From: Nymphaea colorata
Taxonomy: Eukaryota > Streptophyta > Magnoliopsida > Nymphaeales > Nymphaeaceae
Assembly: GCF_008831285.2 (NCBI RefSeq)
Contig: NC_045149.1
Location: forward strand, 6,377,500-6,441,499
Reading direction: 5' to 3'
DNA length: 64,000 nucleotides
In this document: positions 13,204-23,239 of the stretch, piece by piece
How positions within the stretch are numbered: the first letter of the stretch is position 1
Layout of the letters: every line of letters begins with the position of its first letter
Notes under the pieces: generated by a model
The model's input: only the letters and a program-made list of their open reading frames with translations
What the model was told of the DNA's origin: nothing
Databases searched by the model: none
Translations under genes and position numbers: made by a program

Positions 13204-13600
13204 AAATCCGAATTCTTCACCTCCCTCTTTTCGATTCTCTGCCTCTGCAACACCCAACAAAACAAAGCATCAAATGGGTAACGCCCAATTCCTATCACAT
13301 ATAACAATGAAACACCAATAACGGAAAAAAACAGGGGGAAACCCTAGAAACGTCGATCTGGTAGTCTTAGGTAAGGTGGGCAGCCATTAAGTTTAGCGAA
13401 CAAGAGTTGACGAAACGTAGAATGCAGATAGATTGTGATTGTCCTCACCTGTGAGATAGAGAGGGAAGGGGAGAGAGAGAGAGGGAGAGATGTTTAATGG
13501 GCGGGAACCATGACGTGGATGAATCAGGCGCTCTGAAACGAACGCATACTGGGGAGAGAGAGAGAGAGAGAGAGAGAGAGATTCTCACTCGATAAACAGA
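13204..13600 (-). promoter_or_regulatory. eIF4G 5' leader with probable leader intron
   Basis: Upstream of the eIF4G start codon, a good acceptor (TTGCAG before 13244) and donor (CACAG/GTGAGG at 13449/13448) predict a 204-base leader intron, 13448-13245. The distal leader is strongly pyrimidine-rich on the coding strand, including a long CT run at about 13553-13580. The transcription start and any TATA box cannot be fixed from sequence alone. This is inference from splice-site quality and position. Confidence 0.45.
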
Positions 13601-13699
13601 AGTGGGCCAAAAACAAAAAGTACAAAAGCTTTCGAGAAAAGCAGGGAGGCTTGGGTTGTGTCCCGTCGTCCTAAATGCCCCTTTTTCTCTCAAACAGTG

Positions 13700-14095
13700 T
13701 TACCCTTAATTCCGATACAAGAGATTGGCACGGACTGTGTATCGTTTTCTGTACCGATACGTGCTATATTCATCGGCTCGTATATATGGTGATCGTCTAT
13801 TTTCATTTAAATTAAAAGTACTCAATAAACATTTAATAAATTCAATAAGTTTATATATGGTGCGTTTAAACGTTATTTTGATTTCTGACTTATGTAATAC
13901 ATATCAGCTGATATGAATGGTACGAAAGCATATGCACTGATAAAGTTAGATTGTTAACTTTTAAGGTAGCATCAATTTTTATTTAATCATTTTTTCTTTT
14001 TTCTTTGAGCAAAAAACGCTCATTTTTCTTCCGAAATGAATATAATTAAAAAAAAAAACTTAATTATGTGAAAAAAGAAGAGTAAGTTGTGAACT
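13700..14095. other. Intergenic, nothing recognised
   Basis: AT-rich DNA upstream of eIF4G. No coding or repeat structure is supportable here. Confidence 0.6.
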
Positions 14096-14099
14096 GGTC

Positions 14100-14950
14100 A
14101 GTTCAAAGGCAAAGGAAATGCCACAAAATTCACGGCATTCTTGATTTGCTTTTCATGTACACTTTTCATTTCCTTCTTAACTAAGGCTTGTAAAAGTGCC
14201 GAACGAGCTGACTTGGCTATCTGTACTTTTTTCCCCTCCCGAATTAGTCTCTGTTTCAACCCTTCTTATAAAGTTTAAATTCATCCACAATTTTAGAATA
14301 TATATATATATATATATATATATCGAGGAATTAAGATCACTTTGTTACTTCTATAGTTTGATGATTATTTTTACACTTTTTAGTGCCAAAATTCACCTTT
14401 TGTGATGTTTTTTAGTATATAAGAAAATCAAAATCAATTTGGCTACCTCCATTGCTATGTAGTTTTTTTTTTTTTTTTAACTTTGCTTCATTAGGAATGG
14501 AAGCATGATAAAAGTGTAGTATGTTGTTAGTGGCAATTCACATGAGTGTTAGTGGCAATTATAAAATGGCTTGGTTTTTTAATTTTAGCCATCTAACATT
14601 GTAGAAATATGAATATTTCTATACATAAAAAGTATGAATATGGTTTTCAAGGGGCGAATCTCCAGCAGCCCATGTTCATATACTTTTATATAAACAAATT
14701 TGAAGGTCTGCTTATGGAGATTGTTTGACGATTATAAACGAGTATCTCAACATGTCAAGACAAACTTTGCTTATGGAGTGTAATTGATCATATTCACTAT
14801 AGTTTGCTTGCTCTTCTTTCATTTCCTACTTTAGTCATTTCTATTTTTATGTCGTACTAGTTTCGAAGCTTTCTGCTTCAATACTTTCTTGGTTCTTCTT
14901 TTCACGTGTCGGTTGCTTTTCATTCTTTGCTTCTTTTTTATTTTGTTCGT
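14100..14950. repeat. Old duplication, copy 1 of the 16.6-17.3 kb segment
   Basis: Ordered blocks match 16660-17285: 'aaaggaaatgccacaaaattcac', 'catttccttcttaactaag', 'tgtaaaagtgccgaac', 'cttataaagtt', and later 'gattataaacgagtatctcaa' and 'tgcttcaata'. A microsatellite (14298-14323) and extra sequence interrupt the match. This copy has lost the reading frame seen in the other. Confidence 0.55.
14298..14323. repeat. (AT)n microsatellite
   Basis: Uninterrupted alternating AT of about 13 units. Confidence 0.95.
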
Positions 14951-15779
14951 CGCATTTCTAATTTTGATTGGTGCAAGTTTTTACTTTATTTTGCTTCACG
15001 GTACCAGACCTCCTTTGTTTTGCCTAAAATGTTTGGCATAACTGGGTCGAATTGCTTTATTTATGGGTCGATAATTTGTATTTTTTATTTAACTTGTGAT
15101 TCTTAAGGCCGGTTGATAATAGTAACACATTGTTACTGTTTCATAAATTTACCGAACAAAATGGAGTTGACTGGATCAATAGTTACTATTGTCAAATGAC
15201 TTCTAATTAAAGTTTAAAATTTAAACAGTTAATGTCGCTTAGTTAGAAATTTCGAGAGCTCTACCACTGTGATGTATTGGTTTGGTTTCTATAACATCAA
15301 TAATTTGCATAAGCGAAAGTTAGTATAAGTCTCTTACATTATGGGTTGTTTGGTAAAAACAAATTCACGGAACACTGTCACAAATGTAAATCAACAATGG
15401 ACAACACTGTTGCCGACTGTTTTTAGATAAATAGCAAGCAAACAAGTCTATCAACTCATACAGCTGGCTCAAGTTAAAATAAAGTAAAAAAAACTATATT
15501 TTCAACTTATTATTCAGTTTTTAAATGATTTACCAGTTTTGAACTTTACCAACTAATTTGGAAATAACTTCCAACATGACGTATGGCAATAAATTTCCAA
15601 AAATAAAATCAGTTTCATTTTCAGAACGAATAGAAACAAACTGTCTTATTTAAATACAATTTTTTAAAGGAAACCTACAAATCAAACAATACTTAAAAAG
15701 AATAGAAAGAAAAATGAAAAAAACCAACAAGAGTAAGATTGATGAAAAAAGAGCACCCAGCCTGAGGAAGGAAATAAGA
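14951..15779. other. Intergenic, possible MITE fragments
   Basis: Contains a stretch at about 15104-15200 ('ggccggttgataatagtaac' to 'gtcaaatgac') resembling foldback MITE ends seen elsewhere in the window. No coding sequence. Confidence 0.4.
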
Positions 15780-15918
15780 GACCGAGCCTGCTTGCTCGAT
15801 CAATTATGGAACCAGCTCCAGTGGATTCGATAATATTTTTTAATATATATTTTATTAATTTATATATCTAAGTATAATATTTTATTATAATTAATTATGT
15901 TTGTATATTATTTTATGT

Positions 15919-15966
<48 letters not shown>

Positions 15967-16090
15967 AATTAGGCCGAGCTTGAAAGCAGGTTTTAAGCGT
16001 TGGGCCGAGGCTTAAACAAGAGGATCACATAAGCTAAGCCAAATTAAGCCTCAAGGCCAACCAACTCTTCGTGCTCAATAAGCCAAGCAA
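15780..16090. mobile_element. AT-core non-autonomous element, copy a
   Basis: GC-rich flanks with GCCGAGC/GGCCGAG words surround an AT core containing 'atatattttattaattta' and 'aatattttattataattaat'. The same architecture and core occur at 18235-18545 and, reversed, at 48362-48651. An (AT)n run has expanded inside the core at 15924-15962. It is a non-coding MITE-like family; superfamily not determined. Confidence 0.5.
15924..15962. repeat. (AT)n microsatellite
   Basis: Alternating AT, about 19 units, inside the AT-core element. Confidence 0.95.
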
Positions 16091-16604
16091 GAATAGAATC
16101 AGATAGAACATCAGAGGAGATATCCATACATTTACACCTGGAGATTGTTCCACTTCACATGATCCAAGAGTGATATTTAGTCAAATTGTATCACGAAGAA
16201 TCAAGACTCAAAAGCAGAACTAGGGTTTTCATAAAAACAGTTCAGAGACTGAAAAGTACATAGATATATACATACGTATTATATATATATGTATATATTT
16301 CTTATACCATTAAGATTATACAGTGCAATGAAAGTGAACATACAATTGCCTACATCATGAACGTGATGCACGACCTATTATAGACAGATATGGTGCTTTG
16401 TTTCTATTAAAGTTTTAATAACGCTGGTATGAGTATGTGCAGAGTGAGTAGTTATAACAAACTCAAAAATACAAGCATAAGGTATCTATATATAAATCAC
16501 AACCCAAAATCTGGCAAACAAATACATCAATAATCCCCAAAACCAAAACAAACGTACAATATGATCAAAATGCAAAAGCACAATTCTGTATAAATGAATG
16601 CAAG

Positions 16605-16865
16605 TTAAAAAAGCATGCCTTCTGTCTGTTTGATAGTTTCAATTGACGACACTTCTGAAGATGAAGACAAAGGAAATGTCACAAAATTCACTTTTTCTCT
16701 TTTTTGGGAGGTTTGCTTTTCCCGTCCTTTTTTCACTGTCTTCATTTCCTTCTTAACTAAGTATTGTAAAAGTGGCGAACCAGCTGACAGGGAGAGATGC
16801 TTCTGTTTTTCTTTTTTTGGTTGAGTAAGTTTTGAACCGTTCTTATAAAGTTCGCCATCATCCAT
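16605..16865 (-). CDS. Doubtful 86-residue ORF in a duplicated segment
   Basis: I do not recognise this product. It is Lys- and Ser-rich (MDDGELYKNG start; a KKEMKTVKKGREK segment) and has no signal peptide, membrane segment or catalytic motif. The DNA is duplicated in decayed form at 14100-14290, where the frame is broken. It could be an exon fragment captured from a gene, or a chance open frame. There is no splice or promoter evidence. Confidence 0.15.
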   Translation of the reverse strand: MDDGELYKNGSKLTQPKKEKQKHLSLSAGSPLLQYLVKKEMKTVKKGREKQTSQKREKVNFVTFPLSSSSEVSSIETIKQTEGMLF

Positions 16866-17285
16866 GGTTTTGGAAAATACATTACATAATATACAATACG
16901 CTTATACTTTACAACCACCTGTATTGGGACAATATACGCATAAAATGTACGTATATTTTATAATAAGAGCCTACATATACAACATATGCCTATATTTTCA
17001 AAACGAATTTGAATTATTTTGATGATTATATGCGAGTACCTCAATAAGCTAAGCCAGGTCGAATTAGTTTCGCTTATATAGCTGATTAGATTATTACAAG
17101 CAAGTCTCTTTATAACTATTAAAGTATAAACGTTCTTTATTACGATCACTTTTTTTGTTTATAGCTTATCTTACACATCATTAATTTCATTTTTTACTCG
17201 TTTCTATCTTTCACTAGCTTCCAAGTTTTTTGCTTCAATTTTTTTATTACTGTCTTAGATATTTAAATCGTGTCGCTTATTTTGT
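16605..17285. repeat. Old duplication, copy 2 of the 14.1-14.95 kb segment
   Basis: Shares ordered blocks with 14100-14950, offset by about 2.5 kb, including 'catttccttcttaactaag' and 'cttataaagtt'. The copies are well diverged, so the event is old. Confidence 0.55.
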
Positions 17286-18234
17286 CACGGAACGTATTGG
17301 CCTCTCTGTTAATAACAATATAGTTTTATTTTAAAATTAGTTTATATTTTTTCTTTTTAAAAAAAAAATTAAAAAATCCAAAATAAGGCGACACAAGCCT
17401 ATTTCTTTGAGGTCTAGCCGTCTAGAGTGTCGATGAGATGGACTTTCAAGGGCCTCGAGTGGGACTGGACTCAGATCCAACACTAGTTTATGGGTACGGG
17501 TCTGGACATATGTCAACCAGATATAAAGCAGGAATAACCAAAACCAGAACCGATCCGTGAAATGCAAGAAAATATTATTTTTACATGTTGAAACTGCATG
17601 GGTTCATAATCCATACGATAAATGGGTCATATCTCACTGACCCAAATCCCATTTGAACCTTCTTTCTTTTTCTACCGCCAACCCGAATCCCACACGGACT
17701 TTGGATCCTTGAACAAGATCCAAAGTCGTTTGAATGCATCCATTTCAAGGGATGCGAATCAAGGAAAATGGATCATACGCCTTTGATCCCCTCCAAGGGA
17801 TCCGGGATTTGGGGATCCAAGCACTTCTTTAACCACCACTCTGAAGAAAAAGTTCATAGGATTTTTCCTTTTCAGGAAGACAGAACTGAGTGCATTGAAA
17901 AATTGAAAAACTTGAGTTAGTGATGACCCTGATTAAATTGATGAGAAAATGTCGCTGTTATTAGAAGATCTATATCATTTTGCTTAAAGATACAGCCTAT
18001 CAATATAAAATACGCTATGTATGTGTAATTGGGCCGAATCTTCATTAAATTTCACTCAAAATGTTAACCTCATATTTGGTTGTGGAATTGCATCTTTATC
18101 AAATTGAAATACGGTTAATAATCATAGTCAGATATTGATTTTTTTACTAAGTATAACTAAATGGTTTCTAAATGAGCAAAAGGTTAACAACCCATTGCTC
18201 ATGAAAACCCCCCATGCCCCATGTCTGGAAGGTT
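17286..18234. other. Intergenic, one short perfect hairpin
   Basis: Holds an inverted repeat at about 17699-17729 (GACTTTGGATC ... GATCCAAAGTC, 9-base loop) and GGATCC-rich sequence downstream. No coding sequence. Confidence 0.5.
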
Positions 18235-18545
18235 CTGACTTGGAGCTCGATTCGGGCCCAGGCTAAAAAAAAAAGGAACTGGGTCAGCCTGGATGAGCCC
18301 GACTGAACCTGGTTCGGCTCAATAAAAACTTTTAATACATATTTTATTAATTATATATATATTTATAATATTTTATTACAATTAATTATATTTATATATT
18401 ATTTTATATTTAAAAATATGTTTTTGAATGTAATTGGGTCAGGCATGAGCTCAGGTTTTAGGTGTCGGTCTGAGCCCAAGGACAACTCCTTATCAGCTCG
18501 CCGATGCCCAGGCTTAAATTGTACCACTCCACCATTTAAGGGCAG
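18235..18545. mobile_element. AT-core non-autonomous element, copy b
   Basis: Ends are rich in GCCCAGGCT and GAGCCC words around a core of 'atatattttattaattata'-type sequence; same family as 15780-16090. It forms the low-coordinate end of repeat L1. Confidence 0.5.
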
Positions 18546-20253
18546 AGACATAGTACCCGTTTAAAACCAACTAAAAGACCTGCCTTGACGGCTAACTAAA
18601 TAATTTTGAACTGGATCTAATAATTGCATAAGTTATATCCCTCGTATTTGGATTCAAAGAAACATTTAATTTATGATCCCCGTGCAGCGCTTCTAAAATT
18701 TGGTGGCGCATTTTCAGGTTTTGGTGCTTCAGATTCAGCTAGCAACTGGTGCTTGTTTGATTAATTATCTGTGACCTGAACTAATCCCAAGATTTTTTTG
18801 TGTTCTGAAATTTATGAATGCCAAGGTTAAAATTTCCCCACCTGAAATTTGAATCAGATCTTTAATTTCATTAGCATTGACATAACATTGAAATGGCCGG
18901 GTGAAGTTAGAATACAGTAAATCATATATATGTTAACGTTACTGGATGTAGCTAAATATGTTTATACAAGCCAATGAACTTAAATTAATTTCTCTGAATT
19001 GAGTTTAATTTTATCTTTTTTTACTACATCTAGCTTAAGAAAGTAATGACCTGGGGTATATTTGGATGAAGGTGTTTTTTATTAATGGTATAAAATTTAG
19101 ATGTATTTGATTTTTAGTAATATAAAAAAGTTAGTTATATTATTTATTAGTTCCAATTCAGTAGGTGTGTCTTCGAAAATTTCCCTCAAAAAGAGGAAAG
19201 GAAAACAGAAGACGAAAGCGTGATTAAATCCTGATATCCAACCAGGTTCGGATAAAAATCTCACCCTATTACATTGCATTTCTTGCTAGTCGGATTTGAA
19301 TTCAGATTTAGAAAATAAAATCCATATTTGAATTCAAATCCAAGTCCAATTGGGTCGTAAAATTGGAAAAAGATGGATCCAGCTCAAATCCGAACCATTT
19401 TCTCATGTATCAACTTGATAGAGATGCCCACAAATATTCCTCATTACAAATTAGAGTGACCAACTCAATTTAATTTGTTCAAGCCATTGAATTCATTGGC
19501 CACATTTATAGGAAGCATCATGTGATTGTATGTTCTAAGACCGGACAATGATAAATAAATGTTCTTATTCAAGAGTGGTAGTCAGCATAGATTAATCTCA
19601 TATAAGAACCATCCATATTAAAATTTATGATCAAATTTCCTTTTACCAGTGTTGTCAAAATTGTTTTCTGGCTATCTACCAGTGTAAGCTGAAACTGACG
19701 GTGAACCAAAATCTGAGAAATGATATTAGCAGATTTTTTGTTAATATGGGCCTGATTCATCTATTCAATAAAAATAATATTAATATGCAATTTTTCATTT
19801 TTCTTTCTAATTCAGAAATGATATTAGCAGATTTTTCTTTTTATTTTTTGGCGTAAGTTGGAAACTGATATATAACATTGGGTAGAGCATTTTGGTAGGT
19901 CTTTACCAAATAATATCCCGGTTAATCTGCCTTTTCTTTACATGGATAATTAAACGATAATTTATCTCCTACCATCACATTCACGTGATGCCACACCACA
20001 CTGACATAATATATTGAAAAGGTGCCACGAAAGCTTGGGTGAATGCTCTTAAAGGCGAGGATGGCCGTCTGAATTCAAAGCCGTTGGTCAACGTAAACCA
20101 AGTTCCATACAGAAATTAGCTTGGTGTGAAGGCTCTTAAAAGCCACAACGACCGTTTGAATTCAAAGCCCCTGGTAAGCCATCATCATCTTTCTTGAATG
20201 CTGACTTAAAAGAGACATCAAATTTGAGCTGTTCCATTCTCCTATCTCTCTAT

Positions 20254-20274
20254 TTCTCTCTCTCTCTCTCTCTC
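20254..20274. repeat. (CT)n microsatellite
   Basis: About ten CT units beside a GC-rich block. The counterpart GA run is in the inverted copy at about 46550-46572. Confidence 0.9.
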
Positions 20275-20466
20275 CCCTGTTCTTGCAAGAGGAGCCATGG
20301 CGGCTGCACCCCTGCCATTGCCGGCCGGCCTATATCGAGCGGGCCCACTTGGGGCGGTGGGGCACATGAAAGAGAGAGGGACAGATAGGTGAAAGCTATG
20401 GCGCACTGCTATAGAAATTATTATTTTTAAAGGGGGCACAACATATATAAATAAGTAATTGTAAGA

Positions 20467-20613
20467 AATTTATGTAAAAATATGTAAAAATAAATAAAAA
20501 TTTTGTTGTTGGTGTGAGCAGTTGCCCATGCCTGCTTATATGTAACTCCGCTTCTGGGTGAAAGAGAAGAGAGACATTTGAACCATTCGATTTTGCATCA
20601 CATGCTCTAGACT

Positions 20614-20678
<65 letters not shown>

Positions 20679-21487
20679 CACACATGCGCGCACGAGTGGG
20701 CACACTTACTTTCTCGTGAACATGATAATCTTTTAATATTTTGATTCAAGTGATGAATGAATTGGAGATTTTATGCATGCCGTGGTATATTTGTTTCATT
20801 AATCATCAAAATATGAGGCAGATATTTACTTGTTTCGCTCTGATCTTAAAGAAGAGCTAGCACCAGAGTCAGAAGTAGAACCACTATGGGCCCCTACGAA
20901 TTATAAAAAAAAAAAAATCGAAAACTATACGAGTTTTTGATATATACACTATGCTTTCTTTAAAATTTGTAGGAAATATGAAAAGCCCTCCATCTAAAGT
21001 TTCTAAAAAATATGAATGCTTTTCACTATTTTTTGGCTACTGGCGTCTACCAGCATGATATTAAGCAGTCTAAAATCTTCTAAATGGTTAATGTATGGAC
21101 AGAGTTACCTAGTTATGTTAAGAGAGCTTAAATACATGTTTGTAGACTTCATGTGACTGTTTGTTGGTAAGTTAAATAACTCTGGATTTCAGCAGTCACC
21201 CTTAACATAGATTTCAAATCTACACTTTTTTTTTGCCGGGATTTTAGATCCACGGTAATCAAACATGACCAAGCAAATAAATACTGGATTTGATATCTAT
21301 AGAAAAGTGATGATTTGAAATCCTTAGTTTGCAGTCAAAACCTCAGATTCGAGGTCCAATAGAAAGGAGGTCTGACCTCAAATGTCAAATCTTCAGATCT
21401 AATCGCAGATCATATCAAATCTCATATCCAAGGCAAACAAATGCCCCTCAATATTCATTCTCTTGTAATTCTCTAGGATCCACATTC
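20467..21487. other. Intergenic with microsatellite
   Basis: Contains a long (AT)n run at 20616-20674 and otherwise unremarkable AT-rich sequence. No coding region recognised. Confidence 0.6.
20616..20674. repeat. (AT)n microsatellite
   Basis: Alternating AT, about 29 units. Confidence 0.95.
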
Positions 21488-21495
21488 AATTACAA

Positions 21496-21690
21496 CTAAG
21501 GATGGGCATCGGGCCGGACCGCCGCGTTAAGAATAAAAAAATATTTTTTATTTTTTTTGTTTTAATCATAGATATTTATTATTAATAAATATTTTTTATA
21601 TTAATTTTTTTTTATAATTTAAAAAATTATTTTTAAATTTTTAAATGGGCTGGGCCCGAGCCAAGCCGGCCCGACCCGATGCCCACCCTT
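21496..21690. mobile_element. hAT-like MITE, 195 bases
   Basis: Terminal inverted repeats read AAGGATGGGCATCGGG at the left and CCCGATGCCCACCCTT at the right, around a strongly A/T core. Flanking octamers AATTACAA (21488-21495) and AATTCCAA (21691-21698) look like an 8-base target-site duplication with one mismatch, as expected for the hAT superfamily. No coding capacity. Confidence 0.7.
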
Positions 21691-21698
21691 AATTCCAA

Positions 21699-22420
21699 AC
21701 GCAATGTAAGTTGGCAACCCCAGTATCAGGTCCAACTTTTTTACCGGGTCTACCAATCTTGGGCCGTGCAAGTTTGAATCAAGATTAAATTTCTTATTCA
21801 AATCCAAGTTATAACTAGACTCAGACCACCACAGTCCGCCATCATTCGGCATCCATTGTCTTTGCTTCAAGTTGTATAATGTTCTTTGCTTCATGTTAGT
21901 CACCTTAACTAATAATTGGCTACTTAATGTAATATGGTGGGAGTTGAGTAACCACGTGATGCTGCTGGAACCAAGTCACGGGACGAGGGGCCAAATCCCG
22001 GCCCGGCCCGAGAATAGTGGGGTCGGATAGCGGGTCAGCCCGGTCCAGCCTGGCCCAACCTGGCCAGGCCCAATGCTCAGGCCAAATTAGAGGCATGTAC
22101 AAGTATAAGAATCTAATACCTTAGCACATAGGCTTTCTTAATATTGGAGCAGATTCATAAAGCATTGTAATTAATGTTTTTCGTATCTACTTCAAAGATT
22201 AAAGCTGATTCATAAAACACTCACATTACATTTGCCAAACGACAACTATACGTCCCATGTCCAATTACAATGTACGTAATGATACGAACAAAAGGTAGTC
22301 TCAACATCAACCTGGAATCTAGAGAAGACGAACCAAACCCTTATATAATATTTGACTTTGGATATGGCCAATCAGCCCCAAATCCAATCGCCGTTATCAA
22401 ATTGATCAGGTTCACTAAGG

Positions 22421-22483
<63 letters not shown>

Positions 22484-22979
22484 GGTGTTTGATAACAAGA
22501 AGTTGTAATCTTTAGAAAGCAATGCTGTGTGAACTTTATATAATAATAATAATAATAATAATAAAGAGATAAGCAAACCTTTGCTTGCTGGGTCAAGTCG
22601 GAGAGGGCTGCATTTAGGGCGAAGTACGGACGTTTGGACCAAGGGCTTCACCAACCCATGAAGGCGCCGCTGGTCCCACATCTGGGACCCAACAGGGGTT
22701 GGCCGTTGGCATTTCGTCAAGGCGTTAGGTGGGTCGAATTTAACGCTATAAACAAACGACCCGAAGTCCGGGCTTTTCAGGCTTTAGGGGACATCTCTTC
22801 ATGTGGAAACTACAATATAAGAAATACTATTATAACTAAAATACGGTGAAATTTTTAAAATGTAATTTATGTTTTTCTTGCGACTTAAAAATCATTAGTC
22901 AGACTTGAAAACTTATTTCAGATCCGACATGGGTCGCATACTTGTCCCTACTAGATGGATCCAGTTTCTGGGTCGATAA
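21699..22979. other. Intergenic, repeat debris
   Basis: Holds GGCCCGG-rich element debris at about 21990-22085, MITE-like 'attcataaaacactc' sequence at about 22150-22260, the (AT)n run 22423-22480, and an ATA run near 22540-22562. No gene. Confidence 0.5.
22423..22480. repeat. (AT)n microsatellite
   Basis: Alternating AT, about 29 units. Confidence 0.95.
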
Positions 22980-23105
22980 CCCGATCTCGTTGTCACTGGA
23001 TTATGAGCTCTTGGCATCAATTTTCTGTGCAATGTCAGGTATCCCGATCTCGTTGTCACTGGATTATGAGCTCTTGGCATCAATTTTCTGTGCAATGTCA
23101 GGTAT
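22980..23105. repeat. Perfect two-copy tandem repeat of 63 bases
   Basis: Units 22980-23042 and 23043-23105 are identical as far as I can read. Each starts CCCGATCTCG and ends GTCAGGTAT. Because 63 is a multiple of three, open frames run through both copies, but none resembles a known protein. Confidence 0.95.
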
Positions 23106-23169
23106 CGATACCTCACTTGGTTTTAAAACACTAAAAAAGCAATTAATTCTTCTGACCAATTCGCAAACA

Positions 23170-23171
<2 letters not shown>

Positions 23172-23237
<66 letters not shown>
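23172..23237. repeat. (AT)n microsatellite
   Basis: Alternating AT, about 33 units, close to the 63-base tandem repeat. Confidence 0.95.

Positions 23238-23239
<2 letters not shown>

Larger units (their letters stand above)
18235..20466 (-). repeat. 2.2 kb dispersed repeat, copy L1 (inverted relative to 46375-48651)
   Basis: The reverse complement of this segment matches 46375-48651 along its length, with small indels. In one 60-codon stretch (19279-19097 against 47595-47777) only one residue differs. It includes a GC-rich block with GGCCGGCCGG next to a CT run (about 20254-20340) and an AT-core element at the 18.2 kb end. There is no recognisable transposase, reverse transcriptase or LTR structure, so class is undetermined. 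Confidence 0.8.

Noticed and set aside
22980-23105. CRISPR-like direct repeats
   Set aside because: Two adjacent identical units with no spacers in a plant genome; a tandem duplication.
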